64,000 nucleotides of DNA from Peltaster fructicola. Lineage: Eukaryota > Ascomycota > Dothideomycetes. The notes under the pieces are model-generated. The model did no database searches. It was not told where the DNA came from and saw only the letters and a program-made list of their open reading frames with translations. Location: contig CP051139.1 in the NCBI GenBank assembly GCA_001592805.2, forward strand, positions 434,001 to 498,000, in the 5' to 3' direction. Of this stretch, positions 54,024 through 64,000 are shown piece by piece; position 1 is the first letter of the stretch; every line of letters begins with the position of its first letter. A program made the position numbers and the translations under genes.

Positions 54024-54669
54024 ATGGCGCCTCGAATACCAGCCTTGGCACAGAGTGAGCCCAAGTCTCGATTCGTTCAGCGCTTAGGCTTGGACGATCC
54101 CGACAAGGAGCACATTTATGCACTGCTGATTGTTAGTGACTGACCCACCGCTGCGCTGATACAGCTCTGACGCAATGCTTAGGCAGAAGCCGGACAGGCC
54201 TGGACTCGACTGATGATGGATAGAAGTGCTCTTCTGCCAAATCTTAGAGACGACCCTCGGGTACAGCCACCATATTCGGTCAGTCAAGTCACAGAGACGG
54301 CCATGCACCGCGAGTTGCTTGCCATGGCTGCAAACGCCAGCCCACAGACCAGGCCATATTACGAGCTGGCGCACGACAGCGATCCAATCCCACAGGAGAA
54401 CTGGGTCTGTCGGTGGGCTCTGTGGCATGTCTTTCGGAATCGTGATCAACGGAAGAAGTCAAGACGTCGTTCTCCGGCTACCGACTCCAGTGCAACATCA
54501 CCATGGACGCAGGACACACCGCCCAGCTTAGCGTCACCAGAGTCGAGCAGTGGCGCAGGTAAGTGAAGGCTAGCTGCAGTTGTGATAGAAGTCTGACTAT
54601 GCTGAAGGAGCCAGGTCAACCTCACATATAAGTCAAAGGTTACCTTACGACCCTGTTCGAGATGGGTGA
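54024..54669 (+). CDS. Unknown three-exon protein ending RLPYDPVRDG
   Basis: Exons 54024..54131, 54183..54558 and 54608..54669, 181 aa. Splice signals are good: GTTAGT/CTTAG (51 bp) and GTAAGT with a CTGAC branch and GAAG acceptor (49 bp); both keep the frame. The N-terminus reads MAPRIPALAQSEPKSRFVQR and LGLDDPDKEHIYALLI, then AEAGQAWTRLMMDRSALLPN. A Trp-rich basic segment follows (WVCRWALWHVFRNRDQRKKSRRR), which could bind nucleic acid or serve as a nuclear signal. A Ser/Thr/Pro linker and the end SQRLPYDPVRDG complete it. I have the impression of similar unnamed proteins in Dothideomycetes but cannot name a family. Confidence 0.65.
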
Positions 54670-54925
54670 CAACGGTGGGACGTGCTGTGGACGTCGAGGA
54701 CTACAGCACGGAGAGTTCCGTGGATTGCGGAAGGTATGACAAGCAAGGACAGCAATGCCTGCTTCATGTTAGCCATGTATAACACCAGGAAACAAGGAGC
54801 TCTGGAGTCATGGATTCTCTCAGTAGGAACAATTGGAAATTTTGCTTTAGGTCCACATTGAAGCTTCGGAATGTGTAGTCATCAGATGAGTAGTGCTGGA
54901 TGATGAGAGAATCACTTACTCAGGA

Positions 54926-56833
54926 TCAGTCCGCAAACCCTTCAAAGTCTGCCTCCTCATCTGCAGCATCCTCGTCATCGTTCTGCTCGACCTCGTATGC
55001 TCCTGAGAAGTCCCATCGGTCGCCTGGTGCAGCTCGACTGACATATTTGACAAAGCGTAGCACGCCCTTGTCTCGAAGAACGAGACTGAGAGTGTTCCAG
55101 GTGGCAGGATTGCTGAAGAGGATGCCATCATCTTCGCCTTCCTGCGCGGCTTGATATATCGCAGGATCAGCGTTCTTGGCCGATCGTCGATTCCCGGCAC
55201 CCGTTTGCGAGCTTGCGTTGACGTGGCTGGTGGAGTCTTGAGCATCTATGTCCTCTCCAGCCATGAAGAGCTCATAACCTCCAACGTTGTCATCATCATC
55301 ATCGTCGGCAATTTTACCCCCCTCTTCCTGTGGGATCCAACCTGACGATGGTGTAACACACAAAGTGTATTCCAGCTGTGGAGCGTCTCCATTATACTCT
55401 TGTGCTAGCTGATAGTCAAGACCTCGTCGGAAATGTCGGGCGAGAATAGTGGATTGGCGCAACTCCAGTCCTGTGACCAATGCCAGCCACTTCCGGAAGG
55501 CCAAGCTAGGGAGGAGTTCGTGCAGTAGTTCGCAGTACGCGTCTTCCACCCCGGCAGAGAGTGATCTGCCGTGGACCATATACTCGAAGCGATGTTTGTG
55601 CGGCGGTCGTGAAACTTTCCAGCTGTGGTTGAACTTCGGCTGTGGAGATATGAGTTGTGCTTGCAGTCTTGCGGAAAACTTCTTCGATAAAAAGTCCGTT
55701 AGCTGTACTGTCGACTCCTCTACGAACATCTCGTTGAGTTGCTCCACGGTATCAGGTGTGAGATAGTCTGGCGTGATGTATTTGATAAGGAATTGCAGAT
55801 CGTCTTCGGACAGCTCGTCATCTGCAGTCCTCACAGCACCTTTGCCATGTTGCTTTGTTCTGTTAGCAGGATCGAACCATATCGTTTGTGGTTCGTCAAG
55901 CTGGTCTGCCTTGCCTTGCAACTGAGCAAGAGAACTTCTCTCTGCCAACTGCTCTTCTAAGCCGGGCTGGTAGCCTTCTTCGCCCTCTTGAGGGATGTGA
56001 AACCAGCCGCTGATGGCCATACGCACCCGCCTGCCATCATCTGTGTCTTCCACGGTTTTGTGGTAGACTTCTTCGACATCATGAAAGCTCTCTCCAGGCT
56101 GGACAGTGAAGAAGCTCAGCTGATTCCAGGCAGGTGCTATACTCTTCTCCCACTCTGCTCGAGGTATCTTGTAGGTCTTGCCATCCTCTCCTTTGACCTC
56201 ATCAGTAGAGTGTAATCGCAATGCACCACCCCAGCGGGCCTGCCAGGGTTCATCAGGATCGGTCAGGTACAAGATGTAGCTGACTCTACGAGTGCCAATG
56301 ACATCGTCGTGACAGAGCAGATGACAGCCTGGCACGTAGACGTTGATAGCCATGTCAGTCTTCTTGCCACTCAACGGCCCAGAATCTGCAACCTCTGCGA
56401 TCCATTGTCGAAACTCAGGACTGTACAGGGAGTCGCGTAGCTTGAGCAGACTCGGTAGCTTCTCTAGCGCTGAAGATTCGAGTGCGGACAAGTTGGCAAG
56501 ATCGCCAGATTGATGAATCTTGTAGATGTCGGTTTCCTTGGGAGTGAAATTGACATGCTCGATAACCTCTTCTCTGACGGCCCGTAGAAGATTATCTGCG
56601 ATCAACGGGGACACCACTGCATGCTTGTAAGGTGTAGACGATGCGTAGGTCTTTCGGTATTGTGTTCTGAGTTTAATGGAGAAGAGTGATGGCGCGAAGG
56701 CTGCGTGTGTGTCTGACACTGCCGCAGCCTTCTTAGCGGCGCGTCCGTTGATGTGGTCGCTCTCACCCAGTGCATCTGCTTTGCGTTTGACCATTGGGAT
56801 GGCTGGTGAAGTAGTTGTTGCCTCGACAGTCAT
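54926..56833 (-). CDS. TPA1: Prolyl 3,4-dihydroxylase / Tpa1-Ofd1 family dioxygenase
   Basis: Single exon, 635 aa from the ATG at 56833 (the frame continues to a GTG upstream). It is a 2-oxoglutarate/Fe(II) enzyme that in yeasts hydroxylates ribosomal protein uS12 and influences translation termination and oxygen sensing. The catalytic domain spans about residues 70-290. Fe ligands are His175 and Asp177 (CHLLCHDDVIG) and His251 (GESFHDVEEVYH), with the 2-oxoglutarate Arg271 in RMAISGWFHIP. A second, catalytically dead double-stranded beta-helix region follows (about 360-630), as in Tpa1/Ofd1. VKRKADALG and GRAAKK suggest a nuclear signal. It ends in acidic EEADFEGFAD. Confidence 0.94.
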   Translation of the reverse strand: MTVEATTTSPAIPMVKRKADALGESDHINGRAAKKAAAVSDTHAAFAPSLFSIKLRTQYRKTYASSTPYKHAVVSPLIADNLLRAVREEVIEHVNFTPKETDIYKIHQSGDLANLSALESSALEKLPSLLKLRDSLYSPEFRQWIAEVADSGPLSGKKTDMAINVYVPGCHLLCHDDVIGTRRVSYILYLTDPDEPWQARWGGALRLHSTDEVKGEDGKTYKIPRAEWEKSIAPAWNQLSFFTVQPGESFHDVEEVYHKTVEDTDDGRRVRMAISGWFHIPQEGEEGYQPGLEEQLAERSSLAQLQGKADQLDEPQTIWFDPANRTKQHGKGAVRTADDELSEDDLQFLIKYITPDYLTPDTVEQLNEMFVEESTVQLTDFLSKKFSARLQAQLISPQPKFNHSWKVSRPPHKHRFEYMVHGRSLSAGVEDAYCELLHELLPSLAFRKWLALVTGLELRQSTILARHFRRGLDYQLAQEYNGDAPQLEYTLCVTPSSGWIPQEEGGKIADDDDDDNVGGYELFMAGEDIDAQDSTSHVNASSQTGAGNRRSAKNADPAIYQAAQEGEDDGILFSNPATWNTLSLVLRDKGVLRFVKYVSRAAPGDRWDFSGAYEVEQNDDEDAADEEADFEGFAD

Positions 56834-58059
56834 GATGCCAAAAAGCTCACACAAAAACTTGAGCTTGACGTCGATCGTAGCTCGAATGAGAATAGCTCGA
56901 CACTAGCCACAATGGCTGCCATAAGAGCCTCATTGCTGAGGTGCAAATACCAGCAAATACTGCACGACAATGGACATGAGCCGAAGCGTACATACGTGAT
57001 CGTGAGGCAGTGAGCTATATACAATCGATTGCTGTATCGAGCCTTCACTATGGGGATGGTAGACGCTGCAGTCTGGCCAGATAGTAAGAAGACGTTGTGT
57101 CAAGGATATTTGGCATATGATGCTCATCAGAGCCTATACTGTCCAGGAGATATCTATGGTACCGTCGTCCATCTGTCGATGGTGTGTTTGGCGCTGCAAT
57201 TGCAAGCATCCAGCATGTATACACTTATCGTATTGAGGGCGTGATCGCTGAAGGTCTGGGAGTGGAAGCACAAGGTCATCCGGCAGATACTCTCGTTGTT
57301 CGTGCGAAATGGGCGCTCATGTACTGGGTCGTACGATGAGTCTAGCAGCCGGTATGGACCAAGTGGAATCGAGATTGAGCCTTTGAGCACTCCCAACATC
57401 AGTCAAAGCCTGAGACAAGGACCCTGCCATGCCATGCCAGTGGAAATGCTGGCTGCAGCACGAGACAAAGGCAGTCGCTCTTGTGCGGCTCGTGGTGACG
57501 CACACAATCAATGATGGAGAGCTGCCGTCGTGTATCTGCGACACTCTTGAAGTTTGTCGAGCTCGACGGTGACAAAGACCAATCAATGAGACAACCAATC
57601 AGTAGCTTCACCGCTGGGCTGTAATTTCTTGCTTGAAACCCAGCTGTAGCGCCGTCGCGAGGACAGCGCCAGTGACGTCGGATCGCTGCCAGGGTATAAG
57701 CACCCTGAAACACCAACGACTGGACACTACAGTAGCATTAACGAACAGCTGTTACGCGCTGCACCAGCCAGCGACACGCGCAGTGCGACGCTGCGACAAG
57801 CCTCACCACCAACAGGACCTCGCTGACCGACGTGGCCGCCCATACGCTTCACACTATAAGGTATGATGCATTCCTCGCGATTGTCACGGCTACAAACACG
57901 TTCTCTTTGCTTCGTCTTGCTCATTTCTCTGTACTTCATCACGCATTCACGGCAGCAGTCTCTGGTAGACTCCCTGCTGATCAATCTCCAACAGATTTAA
58001 TTCTAATACCTCTTCTTCTTCAACAAACAACCACTCTTCAAATCATCAACCATCGAACC
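56834..58059. promoter_or_regulatory. Divergent promoter region (dioxygenase / MARVEL gene)
   Basis: A 1.23-kb stretch lies between divergent start codons. Scattered short ORFs occur without family features. The last 130 bases before 58060 are rich in CT and TTC runs with CAACA repeats, a typical leader. No RNA gene is recognised. Confidence 0.5.
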
Positions 58060-58601
58060 ATGCCTTTCTTCGACTCCATTGGGAACCACTCATCCCACGG
58101 CGGCCTTTGCGGCGCGCTCGCACGCATTATCTTGCGCTTCTGCCAGTTCGTCATGGCCCTCACGGTCGCCGGCCTCTATGGCGTTGATCTTCACAATGCA
58201 AAAGAAGCAGGAGTGTACGCCGATGGGAAATGGGTGTACGCTGAGGTGGTTGCTGGTCTGGCTGCAGTCACGGTGATCGTCTATGGTATCCCGTTCTTCA
58301 AGTCGTACTGGGTGTTTTGGTGGGACTGGATCCTCTTGTGAGTAACATGACACGATTAGCTTGTACCTTGCTGACCGCAATACCTAGTATCCTGTGGACC
58401 GCTCTATTCGGCATCTTTGGCAAGCTGTACATCCCAGCAGACCCAACACCAAATCAAGATGGTCAGATTCGCATGAAGAACGCTGTGTGGATCGATCTTG
58501 TCAACATGATCCTGTGGTTGATCACAGCCGTATACGCCACCAGCATTTGGTTCTCAGGCAGGCGTGGAAAGAGCCTCCATACCGGTCGTGCTGATGTCTA
58601 G
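58060..58601 (+). CDS. MARVEL-domain four-helix membrane protein
   Basis: Exons 58060..58337 and 58388..58601, 163 aa; 50-bp intron, GTGAGT. Four membrane helices are visible: ARIILRFCQFVMALTVAGLYGV, VYAEVVAGLAAVTVIVYGIPFF, VFWWDWILFILWTALFGIFGKLY and NAVWIDLVNMILWLITAVYATSIW. The intron splits helix 3. This pattern of four helices with Trp/Asp at the helix-3 start is the MARVEL fold (plasma membrane or secretory pathway). The specific role is unknown. The leader before the ATG is CT-rich. Confidence 0.88.
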
Positions 58602-59175
58602 GGAACGGATTATCCAGCAAAGGTAGGGAAGAGACTCTTGTGAATGGATGGAAATTGAGAAACCTTGAGCCGGATGCCAGAGAGCTTCTGTACTTGCGAT
58701 CGACGACTTTTTAATGATCTGCGTGCGTCTCTTTCAGCGCATCACTAAAGAATCCATATTCACTTTCATGCTTGCAGTGCTGTCAAAGGACTGCCTACAT
58801 CCTACATGTAGTGAACGAGAGATCGCTGCTGTGACTGTGACCTCCGTTGTGACGTCCATACATGTAAGCCTTAATCCATTTGTTGTGTTCTTTGTCGAGT
58901 GGGCAAGGTGTACAGGAACAAAGTGTAATGTCGAAATAAGTTGCGACCAACACATCCGCATCCTCCGCCAGCTCTATCCTCGTCATCTCGCCAAGACATT
59001 GCAAGGGCTGAGCAAGCCGTGTCAGGTACAGCTTTACTACAAGGACCCTGCAATCATCACGTCGAGACCAACCCAACTACCTCTCTGCATAACGTGTCAA
59101 CAATGCTACCTGCTCTTGATCGTTGAGCATTTTCCACGAGCCCGCAATGCGACTGCAATACAAGCTTGAGCGACG
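58602..59175. other. Intergenic region / Gyp2 leader with a 151-codon ORF
   Basis: A plus-strand ORF from 58714 to 59169 (151 codons from ATG) ends 6 bp before the Gyp2 start codon. It has no family features, its residue make-up is Cys/Leu/Thr-heavy, and it lies where the Gyp2 leader should be. Probably chance, but unusually long. Confidence 0.4.
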
Positions 59176-62100
59176 ATGTTCCTCCAAAGTCTCGTCCAGA
59201 AGGCTCAACAATTGATCGATCCCGCTCTTCTACCTGCCGGTCTTGGAGCCTCATCTTCTGGCCAACCCACCAAAGCACAGCTCTTCAGGAACCAATTCCG
59301 TTTGCCAGACAGTCAGAATCCGCTGTACGAGATAGCTGCTGAGCTTACCCTGCCTATAACCGCCAAAAAGGCAAGCAAGAGTCCAGGTAAGCAAGGTAGC
59401 TGGGACAAGAGCAATCGGGACCAAGATCGAGGGACGCGATACGTCGGACAGCTACATCTCAGCGAGGGATTCCTCTGCTTCTCAACTGTCAACACATCTT
59501 TCTTGGCGAATGCTTCGTACGCAGCCAGTTCTTCTTACACAGGTCGCACTCGTGGTACAGGTCCGGCTGGCAATGGCTTCACCCTTCCCTTGTGTGCAGT
59601 CAGAAGAGTCGAGCGACTACACACGCAGACCATCACGTTCGCACTGAGCATTACGACCTGGAATGGATACGAGGCTGGTGCAGCAGGGAAGCCTGGAGCT
59701 CCACCACCACCAAAGCTGACCATCCAGCTTGAAGGCAGTCGACAGCAATGTGAGCGCTTTTGTGATGGATTGAAGAAGGGTCTGAGACAAGGGATTAAGC
59801 AAGTCGAAGATATGCGCAGTGTGGCACAGGACTGCTACTCGGAATACTTTTTATACGACGAGTTCGATCAGCCTCCTACAGCGAACAAGCCCGACGGCAA
59901 GCCCAGAGATCCACCAGATACCGGTCTTGGAGTGCTGTTTAAGTATCCAGGAAATCCAAGAAAGTTGCGAGATAAGAGCAAGATGCGTCTGTGGCACGAA
60001 TACCTCAAGGAGAATGGACGCAATACGACGCTTGTACGACAACCTGACTTCCATCGATTGATCAGAGTCGGTCTGCCAAATCTGCTGCGAGGTGAAATGT
60101 GGGAGATGGCATCAGGATCCTTCTTTCTACGATTGCAGAAGCCAAAGCTATACAAAGAGACTTTGATCAAACATGAAGGTCAGGGCAGTCTCGCTATTGA
60201 CGAGATTGAGAAGGATTTGAATCGATCACTTCCAGAGTATGCTGGCTTCCAAAGCGAGGAAGGCATCGGGCGACTACGACGAGTGCTTACAGCGTACAGC
60301 TGGGTCAATCCTGAGGTCGGATACTGCCAGGCGATGAACATTGTCGTTGCCGCACTACTTATCTACCTCTCGGAGCCGCAGGCGTTCTATGTGCTTTCAA
60401 TTCTCTGCGAACGGCTGCTGCCAGGATACTACTCTACCACTATGTACGGCACACTACTGGACCAGCGTGTGTTCGAGAGCTTGGTAGAGAAAACCATGCC
60501 TGTACTGTGGGATCATCTCGTCAAGAACGATGTACAGCTATCAGTTGTCAGCTTGCCATGGTTCTTGTCGCTGTACATTAACAGCATGCCATTGATCTTT
60601 GCCTTCAGGGTGCTAGATGTCTTCTTCTTAGAAGGGCCGAAAGTGCTCTTTCAAGTCGGCCTTGCAATTCTTCAAACCAATGGCGAGGAGCTGCTCGATG
60701 CTGCAGACGATGGAACGTTCATTTCCGTGCTCAAGAGCTATTTTGCACGCCTGGGTGAGAGCGCTCACCCGAAGAGCGAGAATCCCAAGTATAGGGCCAT
60801 CACGAACTTTCAGGCGCTTATGGTAGTGGCCTTCAAAGAGTTCGATGGAATCACACAACAGACCATCGCTGAGCAACGCGCGAAACACAAGCCAGCCGTG
60901 CTTGAGAACATCGAGAACTTCGCGAAACGTACCTCGATACGAAATCTCGGACCGGAAAGCAAGAAACTCAGTCAAAACGACCTAGGCTTCTTATACGACA
61001 GGTTCTACAGCATTCTATATGAGCGTCAGCAAAGAGCACAAGTGGCGCAGGCAGAGTCTGAGCGCAAGGCCAAAGCAGCCAGAAGTAGATCAGCTGATCT
61101 GTCGACAGGCGTGGCTGGTGCTACACCTGAGATGGGCAGAGTTGCTCTTGGGCCGAGCTCGACAGAGATGGACTACGATGCGTACAGGCAGTTTCTGGCC
61201 GGTGTGGCGAGGTGGGCGGTTACTGACTCTCCATCGAGTCCAATCAAGGAGGAAACGAAGTCAAATGGCTACTTCGGCAATACCATTCGAGGCCTGAAGT
61301 CAGCGACGTTCGCTCAATGGGGCGCAGGACCAGAACCTACAGATCACGAATTCCTCCATCGGCTGTTCAGGAAATGGGACGTCAGTGGCAATGGGACGCT
61401 CACGTTACAAAACGTCGTGGCTGGTATAGCGCCCATCAAGGGCGACAGAGACATTATGAGTAGCATCAGCTGGTTCTTCGAGCTGTACGACGATGACAAT
61501 GACGGCAGGGTTGATCGCGAGGGAATGCTGAGGATCAGCGAAGCATTGCTCTTCTTGTCGAGGCGCGGACTCGAGATCGGGTCCTCGGAACACATGGGCG
61601 AGGAGAGGAGAGCGCATAAGGACGAAGCATTCCTAGGTGCAGTCAGTGCGTTTATCAGAAGATGCTTCGAGTATGCAGAACCCGATCGACCTGTGAGTAA
61701 AGAGGACAGCGTTGCCCAAGATGTCGAGCAGTTCGCGATCGCAGATGACGACGAAGATCTTCTGGACCTTGATGATGAGAAGCCGAAGCCGTCAGGCACT
61801 GCGAAGGACGATTCTATGTTGTCACGACCATCAATCAACACTTTTGGACAGACGGTGGCCACGAAACCCGAGCACGCTGCCGCCAACAAGGCGCTCGATC
61901 CAAGTTCGCCGGTGCACATCACGCTGCCAACATTCCGCATGCTCGTGCTGGCGGATGAGGCACTAGAATCGTTCTTCGACTCAGCATTCGCAAACTCCTT
62001 CCATCTCGCAGATGCACCTCTGCCATCAAGCACAGTGACATCTCCGACAAACCTCACGATCCCAACGCAAAGCACGCCAGCCTTCAGCCCTGGAGGTGCC

Positions 62101-62424
62101 GCAGCAGGTGTGGTGCCGCCCGGTAAAGGTCTGCGAGGCATGCTCGATAATATCGTGACGGATGGCATGAGAGTTGCTGCTGAGGTCAAGAGGAGAATGG
62201 ACGAAGTACAGCGAGAGCTCGATCAGTCCTCCAGTGCACGACCTGCTGATGACGACGACGAAGACGATGATGACCATGGTCATGACTTGCTAGCTGGCGC
62301 CGATGCCACTGCTGGTGGTGGCTCCAAGATAGAAGAAGGTGTTGTGAGAACTCCTAGCGACTTGTCAGGGATAGCCGTGCGAGAGCCTGTCGGAGGCGTC
62401 GAGAGCACCATGTTTGAACGATGA
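59176..62424 (+). CDS. GYP2: GRAM-TBC-EF-hand Rab GTPase-activating protein (Gyp2 type)
   Basis: Single exon, 1082 aa. It stimulates GTP hydrolysis by Rab/Ypt GTPases in vesicle traffic. A GRAM domain lies near residues 35-170 (YVGQLHLSEGFLCFSTVN). The TBC domain starts at LIRVGLPNLLRGEMWEMASGSF, with the Arg finger in IEKDLNR (about 345) and the Gln finger in VGYCQAMN (about 383). An EF-hand pair follows: WDVSGNGTLTLQN and YDDDNDGRVDREG carry the Asp/Asn calcium ligands. The C-terminal 250 residues are disordered with acidic clusters. The length and domain order match Gyp2 and animal TBC1D8/9. No intron is seen over 3.2 kb. Confidence 0.95.
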   Translation: MFLQSLVQKAQQLIDPALLPAGLGASSSGQPTKAQLFRNQFRLPDSQNPLYEIAAELTLPITAKKASKSPGKQGSWDKSNRDQDRGTRYVGQLHLSEGFLCFSTVNTSFLANASYAASSSYTGRTRGTGPAGNGFTLPLCAVRRVERLHTQTITFALSITTWNGYEAGAAGKPGAPPPPKLTIQLEGSRQQCERFCDGLKKGLRQGIKQVEDMRSVAQDCYSEYFLYDEFDQPPTANKPDGKPRDPPDTGLGVLFKYPGNPRKLRDKSKMRLWHEYLKENGRNTTLVRQPDFHRLIRVGLPNLLRGEMWEMASGSFFLRLQKPKLYKETLIKHEGQGSLAIDEIEKDLNRSLPEYAGFQSEEGIGRLRRVLTAYSWVNPEVGYCQAMNIVVAALLIYLSEPQAFYVLSILCERLLPGYYSTTMYGTLLDQRVFESLVEKTMPVLWDHLVKNDVQLSVVSLPWFLSLYINSMPLIFAFRVLDVFFLEGPKVLFQVGLAILQTNGEELLDAADDGTFISVLKSYFARLGESAHPKSENPKYRAITNFQALMVVAFKEFDGITQQTIAEQRAKHKPAVLENIENFAKRTSIRNLGPESKKLSQNDLGFLYDRFYSILYERQQRAQVAQAESERKAKAARSRSADLSTGVAGATPEMGRVALGPSSTEMDYDAYRQFLAGVARWAVTDSPSSPIKEETKSNGYFGNTIRGLKSATFAQWGAGPEPTDHEFLHRLFRKWDVSGNGTLTLQNVVAGIAPIKGDRDIMSSISWFFELYDDDNDGRVDREGMLRISEALLFLSRRGLEIGSSEHMGEERRAHKDEAFLGAVSAFIRRCFEYAEPDRPVSKEDSVAQDVEQFAIADDDEDLLDLDDEKPKPSGTAKDDSMLSRPSINTFGQTVATKPEHAAANKALDPSSPVHITLPTFRMLVLADEALESFFDSAFANSFHLADAPLPSSTVTSPTNLTIPTQSTPAFSPGGAAAGVVPPGKGLRGMLDNIVTDGMRVAAEVKRRMDEVQRELDQSSSARPADDDDEDDDDHGHDLLAGADATAGGGSKIEEGVVRTPSDLSGIAVREPVGGVESTMFER

Positions 62425-62600
62425 TCAGTGAGCTGGTTGCTTAGGCACAACGCGTATGGTACGACTTTATATGTAACGATTAAGTATCTTGATGATCATC
62501 CTGAACTCGGCTCTCGTGTGCTGGGCCGGCTATTGACCTCATTCCGCATTTGAGCTGTCAAGTCGAAATTCGTGCTTCGATTCTCCTGCAACATTTCAAC

Positions 62601-63996
62601 ATGGCAGACCTCCTCAAGGGTCTCTTCGGAGGCGCATCGAAGGTCTCATCTGCCGTTGCATCAGACGCAGGTACGCGCTCGCAATGAAGGAAAGAGACAG
62701 CCCCTAACACCAACGCCTACAGACTTTGCAGACTTCGCGACTGCTGCTTCGCCCTCTGCTCCAGTCCATGCAGCTACATCCGCATTTACTGCCGCCACTG
62801 CGACAGCAACGAGAGGCCTCAATGGTTTCCTTGCTCAAGGACAGATCAACACGGCAGGAAGACCGTACACGGCGTGGTACCGAATCTGGGAGCGTACGAC
62901 ACTTGCCGATTTCTACCAGGAACTCGCGATACTCCCTATTATCCTGTTGATCATACTAGTCCACCTGTGGGGAGTCAGCTCGAACAGAGCGCGTGCGAGG
63001 AAATGGGCTGCCGATCATGCTCCAATCCTTGAAAGAGAGTTCGCGGTCGTGGGCCACAAGGAGGGACAGACCGGCAAGTCAGACGACATCTTGAAGGAGA
63101 ACGGCAGTAACGTCTTCACAACATACGCTACTGGGCGACAGAATATTGCGTTTGTGGACGTCAAGATTACCCTCAACAAGCGATACAATCCACTGTCATG
63201 GCTCGCCGACCACGCACTTGCCTTTGCGATGGACTCAATGCCAGCACCAATTGAGCGAGTTGAGGCATCAGCGCACGCATTCGATGGAAAAGAGAAGGTT
63301 ATTGCACCTCAGGCTGCAGCTGTTAAGGACTCAGCATATGATGGGTTCGTCTGGGCTGTCGTGCACAAGAACGAGATGAACAAGCTGCGAAGCGATCGCT
63401 ACGATCTCAGCTTGACTGCGACCAAGGATCACCCGAAGCTGCCTGACTGGGCTACTGTCATGACTGAGAGTGCTGAGATCACTGATGCTCTGCTTACACC
63501 TGACCTCATCAAGGCTATCACGGAAGCTGGACAAGACTTTGAGGCTCTAATTATCACCGACCAGCCAGTCGACGCACCTAAGAAGTGAGTAGAAGCCGAA
63601 GTGGCGCTCTGACATTACTGACCATGCATAAGGCTCGACGATCTCGTCCCACGCAAGCGTATCGGACTGTCTGTCCGGCTCAACAACAAGACACCAGCCA
63701 CAGCACTCTTCTCAGCTTTCCTCCACTTGCCCGACCAGCTCGTCAGCATTGGCCACTTCCGCCCAGAAGCTATGCGCCGAGTCCGAGCTACTCGCGAAGA
63801 AGAAATCCGCAAGCTTCGCAAGATCACAGAGGATGAGAAGAGCGAGGAGCGTAAGCTGCAGAGCGAAAAGCTGAAGAAGCAGGAACGTGACTCGAAGCTC
63901 GGTCGTATGAGCGCAGATGAACAGAAGAAGTTCTTGCAGAAAGAGAGGGAGGCTGAGCAGCGCAAGAGCATGAAGAAGCGCACCACACGTGGTTGA
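62601..63996 (+). CDS. CCDC47 (DUF1682) homologue, ER membrane protein
   Basis: Exons 62601..62670, 62723..63584 and 63633..63996, 431 aa. CCDC47 is a subunit of the ER PAT complex that helps insert multi-pass membrane proteins beside the Sec61 translocon. Exon 1 gives MADLLKGLFGGASKVSSAVA. A single membrane segment is at about residues 86-106 (LAILPIILLIILVHLWGV). The cytosolic domain (NVFTTYATGRQNIAFVDVKI, WLADHALAFAMDS) follows, and a charged coiled-coil tail (RATREEEIRKLRKITEDEKS through KSMKKRTTRG) ends the protein, as in CCDC47. Introns are 52 and 48 bp. The stop is 4 bp from the window edge, so the gene is complete. Confidence 0.93.
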
Positions 63997-64000
63997 TCTG

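Noticed and set aside
61344-62189. 281-codon minus-strand ORF opposite the end of Gyp2
   Set aside because: It is antisense to a low-complexity coding region, with no recognisable domain; the plus strand has clear EF-hands.
1-64000. tRNA, rRNA, CRISPR array or transposable element
   Set aside because: I looked for B-box-like GGTTCGANTCC, terminal repeats, transposase or reverse-transcriptase motifs and regularly spaced repeats. Only the 10-bp array at 50191 and short trinucleotide runs were found, and the array has no spacers.
1-64000. A secondary-metabolite or effector gene cluster
   Set aside because: No PKS, NRPS, terpene synthase, P450 group or linked transporter is present; the cupin, FAD enzyme and Zn2Cys6 gene are far apart and unrelated.

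Overview
The window is nuclear DNA of a filamentous ascomycete (Pezizomycotina; probably Dothideomycetes, by inference from overall protein character, not proven). The evidence is many short introns (about 44-55 bp) with GTRNGT donors, CTAAC/CTGAC branch sites and YAG acceptors; fungus-specific genes (chitin synthase, GRAM-TBC-EF-hand Gyp2, DUF4112, a fungal hybrid histidine kinase, a fungal purple acid phosphatase); and compact, often divergent gene pairs. I find no transposon, rRNA, tRNA, CRISPR array or secondary-metabolite cluster. Most genes are ordinary conserved housekeeping genes.

Layout. 0-13.6 kb: cyclin B (-), a 2.7 kb gap, a C-terminal Zn2Cys6 protein (+), LSm3 (-, three small exons), a mitochondrial PPR-like protein (+), a DUF4112 protein (-) and Imp1 peptidase (+). 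14-22.5 kb: cyanase with a mitochondrial-type leader (+), a small protein with a possible CaaX end (+), a GT25 glycosyltransferase (-), a secreted purple acid phosphatase (-) and clathrin light chain (-). 22.9-32.7 kb: GAF hybrid histidine kinase (-), Tudor-SN (-) and chitin synthase (+). 33-39.6 kb: a CCHC zinc-knuckle protein and a very large Ser/Pro-rich disordered protein (both +). Both carry single-base frame breaks that look like run-length errors or young mutations. 39.8-49.2 kb: FAD oxidoreductase (+), Sqt1 (-), DUF4267 (+), adenylosuccinate lyase (-), cupin (+), a tail-anchored inositol-polyphosphate-phosphatase-like protein (-) and Rtt103 (-). 49.2-54.7 kb is the one accessory-looking stretch, with two unrecognised multi-exon genes, one preceded by a 10-bp tandem repeat that runs into its start codon. 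54.9-64 kb: a Tpa1/Ofd1-type dioxygenase (-), MARVEL protein (+), Gyp2 (+) and a CCDC47 homologue (+).

The genes do not form one pathway. Loose themes are mitosis and cell wall (cyclin B, chitin synthase), RNA handling (LSm3, Tudor-SN, Rtt103, zinc knuckle), vesicle traffic (clathrin light chain, Gyp2) and mitochondria (PPR, Imp1, cyanase leader). Many neighbours are divergent and share short promoters. Three convergent pairs have stop codons only 5-45 bp apart. Several first coding exons are tiny (12, 19, 26 and 40 nt), so start calls made from open frames alone would be wrong; exon joins were worked out by hand from frame, splice signals and family sequence. I found no convincing new molecular system; the accessory stretch and its repeat-led gene are the best candidates for something undescribed.
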